NCBI GenBank assembly: GCA_963803155.1
Contig: CAWDMN010000032.1
Coordinates: 62,001-126,000 of the forward strand
Direction: 5' to 3'
Length of the DNA: 64,000 bases
DNA from: CAWDMN01 sp963803155
GTDB lineage: Bacteria > Acidobacteriota > Terriglobia > Versatilivoradales > Versatilivoraceae
In this document: one piece after another, positions 51,491-59,821 of the stretch
Numbering within the stretch: the first letter of the stretch is position 1
Layout of the letters: every line of letters begins with the position of its first letter
Translations under genes and position numbers: made by a program
Notes under the pieces: generated by a model
Told to the model about the DNA's origin: nothing
Database searches by the model: none
The model's input: only the letters and a program-made list of their open reading frames with translations

Positions 51491-51973
51491 ATGAAACATA
51501 ATACAACCAATGTGGTCTTTGCCGGTCTGGGTGGCCAGGGAGTCGTAAGCGCTTCCGACATTTTTGCCGAGACCGTATTCCATGCCGGCTTTGATGTGAA
51601 GAAGAGCGAGTTGCACGGCATGAGCCAGCGGGGAGGTTCGGTTTCGAGCGATGTTCGTTTTGGAGACCGGGTTTTGAGTCCGATGATCCCCGATGGAGAA
51701 GCCGACTTTTTGTTGGTGCTCGAGCCGAATCAGGTGGAAGTGCACCGGGACAGGCTCAAGCCCCAGGGTCAATTGATCCTCTCCAGCCAGATTGATGAAT
51801 CCCAACTCGCTAATAAGAAGAGTTTAAATGTTGCATTATTGGGGCTGCTTAGTACATACTTGCCCCTTGCCGAAGAAAGTTGGGAAGAGGCTTTACGGAC
51901 CCGCTTGCCGGAAAAGCTGCTCGAAGTGAATTTGAAGGCATTCAATTTGGGAAGAAACTCCCGCAATTTTTAA
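51491..51973 (+). CDS. iorB: Indolepyruvate ferredoxin oxidoreductase beta subunit
   Basis: IorB carries the gamma-type 2-oxoacid oxidoreductase domain and completes the IorAB enzyme. The 160-residue product has the family start VVFAGLGGQGVVSASDIFAE, KSELHGMSQRGGSVSSDVRF and LLVLEPNQVEVHRDRLKPQG. It is somewhat shorter than the usual 190-200 residues but ends with a helix (AFNLGRNSRNF). It follows iorA and precedes the phenylacetate-CoA ligase after 357 bp. Confidence 0.92.
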   Translation: MKHNTTNVVFAGLGGQGVVSASDIFAETVFHAGFDVKKSELHGMSQRGGSVSSDVRFGDRVLSPMIPDGEADFLLVLEPNQVEVHRDRLKPQGQLILSSQIDESQLANKKSLNVALLGLLSTYLPLAEESWEEALRTRLPEKLLEVNLKAFNLGRNSRNF

Positions 51974-52330
51974 AGTCACCGGGAATAAGGCAATCCTGCG
52001 GATCCAAACCGGTGGTGTCGGCTTAATTCGGCACTGGCAGCGTGCCTTTCGCCAGAAGGGGATTCTGCTGGGCAGTTGCCGAGTATTCTTTGGCGGCGCG
52101 TGTCAACTCTGTATTGTCTCGAAACGTAACGACTCCTATTTTTGTGTAGATGACGGCCACGGTGAGTACTTTCCTGCGAAGCGTCTGCTTTTGGCTGAGT
52201 GTCCAAGCTCCACGCCGCGAAAATTGCATTCAGCATGACTGCTTCATGGAGGAGTGCCGAGAAGTTTCCAAAACGAGTTTTGAATCTTCACCCAACCATT
52301 ATATAAATCCAATCAGAAAGGCAGCCGGTT
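51974..52330. other. Intergenic space between iorB and paaK
   Basis: A 68-codon minus-strand frame (52023-52229) exists but shows no recognisable pattern. I see no terminator or other clear element. Confidence 0.5.
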
Positions 52331-53662
52331 ATGATGGAGCTATGGAATGATTCGCCGGGGAGTTTTCACCCGGCCAGCGCCCCCGATTTTCTTCCTCTCC
52401 CTCAATTGCGGGAACTTCAATTGGGCCGTCTCAAGTCCGTGGTCAGCAGGGCTTACGATCATGTCGCCCTCTTCCGCCAACGCATGGACAAGAAGGGGAT
52501 TTCCCCCCTTCAGATCCAATCCCTGGAAGATATAGCCCGGTTGCCCTTTTATGAAAAATCGGATTTGCGGGACACTTATCCCTTTGGTCTATTTGCCAGC
52601 CCGATGCAGGAAATCGTGCGTCTGCACGCCTCGAGCGGGACCACGGGGAAACCGATCGTCGTGGCTTATACTCAAGAGGACGTGGGAGTCTGGACTAGCG
52701 CGATGCTGCGCAGTTTTGCCGCCTGTGGCCTGCATCGCGGTGACATAATCCAAAACGCTTATGGTTACGGCCTTTTCACGGGCGGATTGGGGGCGCATTA
52801 TGGCGCGGAAGCTTTGGGCGCCACCGTCATCCCCATCTCCGGGGGCAATACCGATCGGCAGATCAATGTGATGAAGGATTTTGGCGTCACGGCGATTTGT
52901 TGTACTCCCAGCTACATGGTCCATTTGATCGAGCGGGCCGGAGAACTGGGAGTCGACATCAAACAACTGCCCTTGCGTGTGGGGGTCTTCGGAGCTGAAC
53001 CCTGGAGTGAAGGGATGCGGGAACATATTGAAGCCACCAGCAATATCAAGGCATTTGATATTTACGGCCTATCTGAAATCACGGGTCCAGGCGTGGGCAT
53101 CGAGTGCTCCCATCATTGTGGATTGCACATCTTTGAAGACCACTTTTATCCGGAGATTGTGGACATCGAAACGGGACAGCCGGTTGCCGACGGAATGGAG
53201 GGGGAGCTGGTTCTCACGACCCTCAGCAAAAAGGCCATGCCGATCCTTCGCTACCGGACCCACGACATTACCGCGATCGTTCCCGAATCCTGCGGTTGCG
53301 GGCGCAATATCCGGCGCATTCGCCGCATCGGCCGCCGCAGTGATGACATGTTGATCATTCGCGGCGTTAATGTCTTTCCCTCGCAAATCGAAGCCGCATT
53401 GTTGGCGGTTGAAGGCGCTTTGCCACATTATCAGATCCTGCTGACTCGCGAGAAGGGGCTCGACCAGATGGAAGTCCAGATCGAAGTCACTCCGGAAGTC
53501 TTCAGCGATCAGGTTCGGGCTTTGGAAACCTTGCAGGAGCGGCTATCCAAATCGATCGAACATACACTCGGCATTCATGCCAAAGTCCGTCTGGTGGAAC
53601 CGCACAGCATCCAGCGGAGTGAAGGGAAGGCCAAAAGGGTAGTGGATAAGCGAAATCAATAA
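52331..53662 (+). CDS. paaK: Phenylacetate-CoA ligase
   Basis: PaaK activates phenylacetate or related aryl acetates to CoA thioesters using ATP. The 443-residue protein has the adenylate-forming signatures HASSGTTGKPIVVAYTQED, DIYGLSEITGPGVGIECS and ILRYRTHDITAIVPE. The hinge and C-terminal motif is RRIGRRSDDMLIIRGVNVFP. In an operon with IorAB it can also run in reverse to yield ATP, as in archaeal and anaerobic amino acid fermentation. The start is ATG at 52331. Confidence 0.94.
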   Translation: MMELWNDSPGSFHPASAPDFLPLPQLRELQLGRLKSVVSRAYDHVALFRQRMDKKGISPLQIQSLEDIARLPFYEKSDLRDTYPFGLFASPMQEIVRLHASSGTTGKPIVVAYTQEDVGVWTSAMLRSFAACGLHRGDIIQNAYGYGLFTGGLGAHYGAEALGATVIPISGGNTDRQINVMKDFGVTAICCTPSYMVHLIERAGELGVDIKQLPLRVGVFGAEPWSEGMREHIEATSNIKAFDIYGLSEITGPGVGIECSHHCGLHIFEDHFYPEIVDIETGQPVADGMEGELVLTTLSKKAMPILRYRTHDITAIVPESCGCGRNIRRIRRIGRRSDDMLIIRGVNVFPSQIEAALLAVEGALPHYQILLTREKGLDQMEVQIEVTPEVFSDQVRALETLQERLSKSIEHTLGIHAKVRLVEPHSIQRSEGKAKRVVDKRNQ

Positions 53663-53664
53663 TT

Positions 53665-53800
53665 CAGGTGTCAGGTGCCAGGTATTAGGCGTCGATAGGA
53701 AGCTCGCGGCCTGGAGGCAAAATGCGGCAGGAAGCAGACGGCAGATGTCGAACGGCAAATGGCAGACGGCAGACGGGAAACGGCAGACAGCGGGCTGAAG
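53665..53800. repeat. GGCAGACGGCAGA-type array
   Basis: Imperfect repeats of GGCAGACGGCAGACGGGAAA-like units occupy 53730-53800, preceded by a shorter GTCAGGTGCCAGGTATTAGG stretch. They belong to the same low-complexity class as at 44838-45100 and 45843-45915. The gap 53663-54036 holds no gene. Confidence 0.68.
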
Positions 53801-54036
53801 ATTCAAAGTTCATTTTAGTTTTGACTGGTGTCTGAGATTCAGTATCTGGCCGGCTTCCGCCAAGGTTGGCACTACTTACGGTGATGGCAGCAGACAAAAC
53901 TGGCGGTAGCGGTAAGTTTTTGTCTGCAATTCCCGGTCGTTTTATGCTTGCGTTTTGCTGTTGAGTGCGGGCTGTTTGCTCCCAGCTTCTCCGTTCCCTT
54001 GCACCTGACCCCAGACACCTCAGAAAAGGAGTAATC

Positions 54037-54474
54037 ATGAAGATACACCAGCTATCCCTTTTTCTGGAGAACCGTTCCGGCCAGTTGAGAGCGGCCTGTA
54101 AGTTTTTGGCTGATGCCGGAATTAACCTGGCAACTCTTTCTTTGGCCGATACCGAGCAATTTGGCATCCTAAGACTGATTGTTCGTGACTGGCAGAAAGC
54201 CAAACAGGTTTTAGAAGAAGCTGGCCGTCTAGTCAAAGTGACCGAGGTCGTGGCCATAGAAGTGCCCGATCGTCCCGGCGGGTTGGCGGAAATTCTTGAA
54301 ATCGTCGATGAAAAAGGGGTTTTCATCGAATACATGTATGCTTTTGCGGCATCTCCCGAGCAAAAGGCCATTTTGGTTTTTCGGTTTGAGGACACCGATG
54401 CTGCCATCCAGGCCTTGCAAGAGAAAGGGATTAATTTGATTGGCAGTCTGGATCTGTTTAATAAGATTGAGTAG
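54037..54474 (+). CDS. ACT domain protein of the aromatic acid operon
   Basis: The 145-residue protein consists of two ACT domains (SLFLENRSGQLRAACKFLAD and AIEVPDRPGGLAEILEIVDE), which bind amino acids as allosteric ligands. Such genes commonly lie next to paaK and ior genes and are thought to sense aromatic amino acids or regulate the pathway. The start at 54037 follows GAAAAGGAG; a longer frame upstream starts inside a repeat. A terminator lies 84 bp downstream. Confidence 0.9.
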   Translation: MKIHQLSLFLENRSGQLRAACKFLADAGINLATLSLADTEQFGILRLIVRDWQKAKQVLEEAGRLVKVTEVVAIEVPDRPGGLAEILEIVDEKGVFIEYMYAFAASPEQKAILVFRFEDTDAAIQALQEKGINLIGSLDLFNKIE

Positions 54475-54903
54475 GTGGAAGCGCTGAATATGCTCATTTA
54501 GTTCCTCAGATTCCATATTGGAAAGAACAAGAATTATTTTCTCTTCCTTGAAAACGCTGATCAGATGGCAGTTTCGAAAGTATTTACCACCTGATCATTT
54601 TTTTGGTTCCGGCTCCGCCAGGGTAGGATTCCTCTTCCGAGAGTGTGTTGAAATTTTAGCGCCTTTCTGTATGGTGATATGTGGCTTCAGCAGTGTGAAG
54701 CGCTTCGGGATGGCTTCGAACATGAAGCCATTAGTTCGCTGCTTTGGCTGAAGTCCCGGGTGAACCTTCTTGCGGTTATTTTTATTTGAGTTTGCGGACG
54801 CGTCCATGTTTTCCGCGGGATTGGCGATTCCCCGCCGCGTTGTCTGAGCCAATTGAGCGTGGTAAGATGAAGCAGTGGAAGCGTGAAGAGGAGCAGAGCC
54901 GAG
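54475..54903. other. Intergenic space between the ACT gene and nuoB
   Basis: Apart from the terminator at 54558-54604 nothing recognisable is present. In particular no nuoA is visible on either strand upstream of nuoB. Confidence 0.6.
54558..54604 (+). terminator. Intrinsic terminator of the aromatic oxoacid operon
   Basis: TGATCAGATGG (54558-54568) pairs with CCACCTGATCA (54587-54597), with one mismatch, and is followed by seven T residues. This is the likely end of the thioesterase-iorAB-paaK-ACT transcript. Confidence 0.88.
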
Positions 54904-55362
54904 ATGCAAACTGAGGGATTCGTGACTTCGAAGTTGGAGCGGGTGGTCGCTTGGGGGCGCAAATACTCTCTTTTCCCATATCCCTTTGTGACAGCTTGTT
55001 GCGGCATGGAATTCATGGCCGCCTCATCTTCCCATTATGACGTCGAACGCTTCGGTGCGGGCTTTCCCCGGTTTTCTCCGCGCCAAGCCGATCTGCTCAT
55101 GGTGGTGGGAACGATCAGCCATAAGATGGCGCCGGTGCTCAAGCGGGTGTATGAGCAGATGTGCGAACCCAAATGGGTCATCGCTTTTGGTGTTTGCACT
55201 TGCACCGGCGGTTTCTACGATAATTACGCGACGGTTCAAGGGATCGATACCATTATCCCCGTCGACGTTTACATTCCGGGCTGTCCTCCTCGGCCGGAAG
55301 CGGTGCTGGATGGAATCATGAAATTGCAGGAAAAAATTTATCGACAAAAACAGGAATTTTAA
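54904..55362 (+). CDS. nuoB: NADH-quinone oxidoreductase subunit B
   Basis: NuoB carries the N2 4Fe-4S cluster, the last electron carrier before quinone in complex I. The 152-residue product shows FVTACCGMEFMAASSSHYDV, LMVVGTISHKMAPVLKRVYE, KWVIAFGVCTCTGGFYDNY and VDVYIPGCPPRPEAVLDGIM. The four cluster cysteines are Cys-Cys in TACCGMEF, one in GVCTCTGGF and one in IPGCPPRPE. The start is taken at MQTEGFVTSKLERV. The usual neighbours nuoA (before) and nuoD (after nuoC) are missing here. Confidence 0.95.
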   Translation: MQTEGFVTSKLERVVAWGRKYSLFPYPFVTACCGMEFMAASSSHYDVERFGAGFPRFSPRQADLLMVVGTISHKMAPVLKRVYEQMCEPKWVIAFGVCTCTGGFYDNYATVQGIDTIIPVDVYIPGCPPRPEAVLDGIMKLQEKIYRQKQEF

Positions 55363-55369
55363 AAATTTT

Positions 55370-55408
55370 GAATTCTGAATCGTGAATTCTTAAATCTGAA
55401 TTCTGGAG
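55370..55408. repeat. GAATTCTGAAT-type short array
   Basis: GAATTCTGAATCGTGAATTC followed by TTAAATCTGAATTCTGG sits between nuoB and nuoC. It resembles short stretches at about 22780, 22905 and 36143 (ATTCTGAATTCTGGCTCCTG). Confidence 0.6.
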
Positions 55409-55410
55409 TT

Positions 55411-55920
55411 ATGGCCAACCAAAGCATTACTCTCGAAAAATTGAAGATAGCCTTTGGCGCCGGGATACTGGAGACTCATTCTTTCCGGGGTGATGATGCC
55501 GCAATCATCTCCCCAGATTTGCTTGTCCCCGTCGCCATGTTCCTGAAAACAGATCCGGAATTGGATTACAATTTTCTGATGGACCTCACGGCGGTAGATG
55601 GTCTGAAGCTGGACAAGAAGCCGCGTTTTGAAGTGGTCTATCATTTTTTCAGCCTCTCCCAGAGATATCGCGTTCGCATCAAATTGCCCGTGGAAGAGAC
55701 GCAGGCTGAGGTCGATTCCCTGTCAGGTTTGTGGGCTGGGGCCAATTGGTATGAGCGGGAAGTGTGGGATATGTTCGGCATCAGGTTTCGCGGACATCCC
55801 AATTTGAAGCGAATCCTGATGTACGAAGAATTTCAGGGCCATCCATTGCGCAAAGATTATCCTTACGACAAGCGTCAGCCCCTGGTGGGGCCTGGCTCCC
55901 CGCCTGACAATTCCGACTGA
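55411..55920 (+). CDS. nuoC: NADH-quinone oxidoreductase subunit C
   Basis: NuoC is a hydrophilic subunit of the complex I connecting module. The 169-residue protein contains FLMDLTAVDGLKL, RFEVVYHFFSLSQRYRVRIK, GANWYEREVWDMFGIRFRGH and the C-terminal signature RILMYEEFQGHPLRKDYPYD. It is a stand-alone NuoC rather than a NuoCD fusion, and the product ends normally. No nuoD follows; folB starts 19 bp on. The complex is incomplete in this window. Confidence 0.94.
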   Translation: MANQSITLEKLKIAFGAGILETHSFRGDDAAIISPDLLVPVAMFLKTDPELDYNFLMDLTAVDGLKLDKKPRFEVVYHFFSLSQRYRVRIKLPVEETQAEVDSLSGLWAGANWYEREVWDMFGIRFRGHPNLKRILMYEEFQGHPLRKDYPYDKRQPLVGPGSPPDNSD

Positions 55921-55938
55921 TTTGCGTTCCTCATTTAT

Positions 55939-56295
55939 ATGGATACCATTTTCCTCGAAGGAGTTGAACTCTCGTTCCAGGTGGGAATGACGCAGGAAGA
56001 GAGAGCTTTTGCTCAGCCATGTTCCCTGGATTTGGAAATATCTCTTGATCTGAAAGAAGCAGGCAGGACGGGAGATTTAGCCAGAACCCTTGATTATGCC
56101 GTTCTCTTTGCGGAATTGGAAAAACTGAGCATTTCACGTCCCTTCGTGCTCCTCGAAGAGATCGCTTTCCTGGCGGCCGATCTCGTTTTGCAGCATCCCT
56201 TAGCCAGCCAGGTTCGAGTTCGAATCAAGAAACTCCAGCCTTTTACTCCAAAAGTCAAATCGGTGGGAGTGGAAATCCACAAGGCAAAATGCTGA
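55939..56295 (+). CDS. folB: Dihydroneopterin aldolase
   Basis: FolB cleaves 7,8-dihydroneopterin in folate synthesis. The 118-residue protein shows the family start IFLEGVELSFQVGMTQEERA, strand CSLDLEISLDL, TLDYAVLFAELEKLSISRPF and VLLEEIAFLAADLVLQ with the conserved Glu. It ends with a strand VRVRIKKLQPFTPKVKSVGV. It is placed after nuoC with a 19-bp gap, which is an unusual pairing; the shared transcript is an inference. Confidence 0.91.
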   Translation: MDTIFLEGVELSFQVGMTQEERAFAQPCSLDLEISLDLKEAGRTGDLARTLDYAVLFAELEKLSISRPFVLLEEIAFLAADLVLQHPLASQVRVRIKKLQPFTPKVKSVGVEIHKAKC

Positions 56296-56417
56296 CACAA
56301 TAAACTAGGCCGTACTTCTCACCACCGTGCGGGATCTCCGGCATTTCGTCCGATGCCATTTGATTTTTCGTCGAGGATCCGCCTCCATGGGGCACCCGGG
56401 GGAGGAGAAGCTGGTTG

Positions 56418-56483
56418 GATGGAGGCGCCGTGCCCTCTCAACGGCGCGAAAAGAAGAGCGGAATGAGGGCATTCCGCCTCCAA
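56418..56483. repeat. GGAGGCG-bounded palindromic element, copy 3
   Basis: GATGGAGGCG (56418) and CGCCTCCAATTC (ending near 56483) bound about 48 bp, with internal GTGCCCTC...GAGGGCAT complementarity. It has the same layout as the copies at 25126-25203 and 26537-26608. Confidence 0.7.
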
Positions 56484-56513
56484 TTCACCCGGTTTTTCGA
56501 AGGCATGAGTCCG

Positions 56514-58775
56514 CTAAAAAAGGGAGAGATTTTCTGGCTGCGGAGGTTCCGGCGGCAAGAACGCGGCAAACTTCTCGAACAATTCCTTTAACTTGGCCTG
56601 GTAATAGGGAATATTTTCATCCGGTTCCGCCGGATTCCACAGGCTGGCCAATTTGCAGGCCTCGTACACCTTCACATTCTTCTTGGCGCCAGTGACGTAA
56701 AAGGAGAGTTGGTCGCCGGGTTGGTAATTTCGTCCGGATTTTAATGCCAGCTCATAAAGGGCAGCCGGATTCCTCTTTTTCTCATAAACTTTTTCCCGAT
56801 AACTAGCGAGCGATTCCGACAAGGCCTCGGTCTTGGAGAAATCAGCCACTTTCCACCGATGTTCTTCCATCCGCTTCAGCCAATCCCGATAGAGGGGGCG
56901 AATTTTTTCGGCTTCCTCATTCAGAAGCAGCCGGATAAATTCGCGCAGGAATTCGCGCTGAAATTTTTCGAGCCCTCGGGAGCGCAAGCCGGACCCTTTG
57001 ACAATCAGCTTATTGGAGGGGCTGAGCAAGGCGTAATTCTTCATCTTATAACTCAGCATGGCCTTGTACCGCCCATCCAGCTCCACTTCAATTCCTTCAG
57101 GCAAAGTTTTCCCCAACTGCTGGATTAGTTCTTCCTCCTGTTCCGAAGTGGCGAAGGAGGTGGGGGGGACAAAATAAATTCCATCGGTGTCGATTTCGAT
57201 GACGCGGCAATCCTGTAGGCGGAGCCAGTCGATCATCTGCTTAAGCAGGTTGCGCCCGATTTCCGTCACGCGTGAGGCTGCGCTAAAATCGGCAAAATTC
57301 GAGATCGAGGTGCCAAGGTAGCCATAAAAAGAATTAATCAGAATTTTAAAGGTGCTTTGTAGCGCTTGATAATGCGCTTTTTCCCTGGGATCGGTGACTT
57401 TTTGAGCCCATTGCTTGGCCTCGATTCTGAAGCGGCGCAAGTCTCCCAGCAGGAGGAGAAAAACATTCAAAGAGTCGTGTCCAGGCTTTACCTGGTGCGT
57501 GAGCATGACGGAAGGATAGAGAGAAGTGATGTCACAATGAAGCACCCTCCGCAGGACCCCTTCCTCAAAAATGTCGGTGTATCCTCCGGCAAATTCGCGT
57601 TCATCCATTGGTGTGGCCGGCAGGCTGTGCCGCTGCCGGAGGTATTCGCGGATAAACAATGAATTAATCTTGGTGGCATTCCCTCGTACAATCGTATTTT
57701 GAAAACTATAGGGAAAAATTTGGGCCTGAATGAAATAACTGGGAGTGAGCAAGTTTGAGATGCCGCGGGTCTCGCGGACGTCATCCATCGCGTAACGGTA
57801 AAGCCGCTCCGGATCTGTGTCGTACACCGGCGAGATCTGGCTTCCTTCAATATAGGTCCGCTCTTCATCGGCCAAATCAAAGTGTTTGGCCATTTCCTTG
57901 AGGGTCAGGCTCTCCAGTTCGCGCGTGGTAACATCATAAAATTGGGAAAGGATCCAAGTGTCGACAATATGCCTTCCCATGACCTCCCACTTGGAATAGT
58001 CGATGGTCCGTTCGGCGATGAATAAACGGGAATTTATAAATGAAGCTTCACTGCGATCGCGCCCCCATGGCAGGGGAATGCCCAGCCGGTCGGCCCGGAC
58101 TTTAATGTAGTTCAAGTCGAATTTGAAAATGTTGTGACCCTCGATGACGTCCGGGTCGCGCTCCTGAATAATGGTGTTGAGCTTTTTCAACATCTCCGCT
58201 TCACCCAGCTCTTTCCCCCAAAGCACCGTCTCCCACCCGGTGGTATCGCTCAACGCAATGGCAATGATGCGGTCTTCGCTCCGCTGGGGGACGGGAAATT
58301 CAAATCCCGGCGCACAGTAGGTTTCGATGTCGAGTTGCAGCCTGCGCAGGTCGGAAAAATTCATCCCCTTGAAAAAAGTCTGTCCGGTCAGAAGCAGATG
58401 CAAATGAACGGGGTCGCTGATCCAGTAATAAGGGGCCTGCCGGTCGGACGGATTTTTCCCCGTGGCTTTGATGAGGTGTTTTCGAGCTTCATTGGCCGTT
58501 TGCCAGGAATCGAAAAGGGCAAGATGCCGGTAGAATAAATCCTCTTTCAGTTTCTTGAGTTCGAATTTGCCCTTGAAATTTTCGAGCAGGTCTTCCCGCT
58601 CGAGCCAGACCACCGGATGGAAGGACTGGCTCTCCTGGATCAGCCGGCCATCGACCCTGCGATAGACGTTCATTCGATCGTCGCCCTCCAGTTCCACCGC
58701 GACGATCCCCGGTGTTTCGTCCCACCCAAACAGTGTCCGGTTGTGCGCGAATTCCGGTGCTTTTGTCATGGCCAC
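56514..58775 (-). CDS. Family B DNA polymerase
   Basis: The 753-residue enzyme has an intact 3'-5' exonuclease domain with ExoI (RRLQLDIETY), ExoII (EGHNIFKFDLNYI) and ExoIII (YRYAMDDVRET). The polymerase motifs are A (LHCDITSLYPSVML), B (KILINSFYGYLG) and C (VIEIDTDGIYFVPP). Motif C reads DTDG where most polymerases have DTDS. This family is a bacterial relative of DNA polymerase II and is found in some Acidobacteriota; a repair role is likely. The frame is unbroken. It converges with the folB operon. Confidence 0.94.
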   Translation of the reverse strand: MAMTKAPEFAHNRTLFGWDETPGIVAVELEGDDRMNVYRRVDGRLIQESQSFHPVVWLEREDLLENFKGKFELKKLKEDLFYRHLALFDSWQTANEARKHLIKATGKNPSDRQAPYYWISDPVHLHLLLTGQTFFKGMNFSDLRRLQLDIETYCAPGFEFPVPQRSEDRIIAIALSDTTGWETVLWGKELGEAEMLKKLNTIIQERDPDVIEGHNIFKFDLNYIKVRADRLGIPLPWGRDRSEASFINSRLFIAERTIDYSKWEVMGRHIVDTWILSQFYDVTTRELESLTLKEMAKHFDLADEERTYIEGSQISPVYDTDPERLYRYAMDDVRETRGISNLLTPSYFIQAQIFPYSFQNTIVRGNATKINSLFIREYLRQRHSLPATPMDEREFAGGYTDIFEEGVLRRVLHCDITSLYPSVMLTHQVKPGHDSLNVFLLLLGDLRRFRIEAKQWAQKVTDPREKAHYQALQSTFKILINSFYGYLGTSISNFADFSAASRVTEIGRNLLKQMIDWLRLQDCRVIEIDTDGIYFVPPTSFATSEQEEELIQQLGKTLPEGIEVELDGRYKAMLSYKMKNYALLSPSNKLIVKGSGLRSRGLEKFQREFLREFIRLLLNEEAEKIRPLYRDWLKRMEEHRWKVADFSKTEALSESLASYREKVYEKKRNPAALYELALKSGRNYQPGDQLSFYVTGAKKNVKVYEACKLASLWNPAEPDENIPYYQAKLKELFEKFAAFLPPEPPQPENLSLF

Positions 58776-58973
58776 TCATTTCCTCTGTTGGAATCGGTTC
58801 CGAACTGTATTATGCCAGACTTGGGTCCGTGAATCCATGGATTGAAGGATCGCCGCTTTGTGAAAAAGATGGTTTACCCTCTTCCTCCATTGCGAGAAAA
58901 TCCTTGGGAATATGCTTTATAGCCGATTGAGGCATTATTCCCGTCTGGGATAATCCAATGGAATGAGGATGAG

Positions 58974-59117
58974 ATGATCACAATTCGATATGAACGCCCC
59001 GCCCAGAGAGGCCATCCGCCATCTCAACGAAGCAGCCTTTGCGTGTCCTGAAGAGGCTGCCCTAGTCGATGCTTTGCGCGGGAATGGAAAATTATTGATT
59101 TCCCTGGTGGCGGAACA
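58974..59117 (+). pseudogene. N-acetyltransferase (GNAT) fragment, cut at the contig junction
   Basis: The start MITIRYERPAQR, then after one base change of frame EAIRHLNEAAFACPEEAALV and DALRGNGKLLISLVAE, matches the first about 45 residues of a GNAT-type acetyltransferase (YhbS-like). Sequence after GCGGAACAAGG is archaeal, so the remaining two thirds is missing. A frameshift near 58996 splits even this part. The gene probably continues normally in the organism. Confidence 0.75.
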
Positions 59118-59356
59118 AGGGGTACATAGCTAAAGGTTACAGGGCAGACTTAACAATCGTGGATTTTCCAAAACTATAAAATAGACCCAGAAAAATTCAA
59201 GTCCAAAGCAAAATATTCACCCTACGCAGGCTGGGAAGTTCAGGGAAAACCAGTAAAAACTTTTGTTAATGGCAAATGGTTTTCGATGAAGGCCAAATTA
59301 TTGTTAAGCCAGGAGTTGGTGCTATCGTTGGGGGCGGGACTCGAAATTTCTTTTAG
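59111..59356 (+). pseudogene. pyrC: Archaeal dihydroorotase, C-terminal fragment
   Basis: Reading GYIAKGYRADLTIVDF, then after one frameshift NYKIDPEKFKSKAKYSPYAG, WEVQGKPVKTFVNGKW and GQIIVKPGVGAIVGGG, this is the end of an archaeal-type dihydroorotase (pyrimidine synthesis). Its N-terminal part is absent because the contig joins to the bacterial GNAT fragment near 59110. Frameshifts near 59172 and 59278 break the frame. Confidence 0.78.
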
Positions 59357-59821
59357 ACGGCATGCTGGGTAAGCTTGCACGTTGGCTACGAATGCTTGGC
59401 CAAAACGTAGAATACAACGCAACGTTGGGTGATGACCAGCTTCTTTCAAAGCCAAAACTGAATCAGCGGTTTTGTTAACTAAGGATTTTGAGTTTTTCAA
59501 CGGGCAATATCTCGAGGGTTTGGAAGCGTTTTTTCTTGGAAGGCAAAACTGAAGTTCAAAGGCTGTCAGAATTGGCTAAACGGTACCGTTTGCCTTTAGT
59601 AATTGATATGGATGATTCACGGTGTCCAAGATGTAATGGAGAATTAAAAAGGCAACTAACAGATCAAATTAAAGGTGAAGTAGAGACAAAAACATTTACC
59701 CATTATGACAGTTTTTGGCGTGCTCAAATGCTGGCGATATTTACTGGCAAGGCGCCCACTGGAAAAAATTAACAATACCTTAAAAAAAGACGCAAAGGAA
59801 AAACTAAAAGAAATTAGCTAA
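59341..59821 (+). pseudogene. Archaeal Mut7-C RNase domain protein with frameshifts
   Basis: Pieces in several frames give KFLLDGMLGKLARWLRMLGQ, then KTESAVLLTKDFEFF, FFLEGKTEVQRLSELAKRYR, DSRCPRCNGELKRQ and, after another frame change, IYWQGAHWKKINNTLKK. The zinc-ribbon cysteines (CPRC and a later C-x-x-C around 59730-59740) and the first strand match the Mut7-C (DUF82) PIN-like RNase family found in archaea. At least three frameshifts occur in 480 bp. It overlaps the end of rpoK by 8 bp at its 3' end. Confidence 0.78.
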
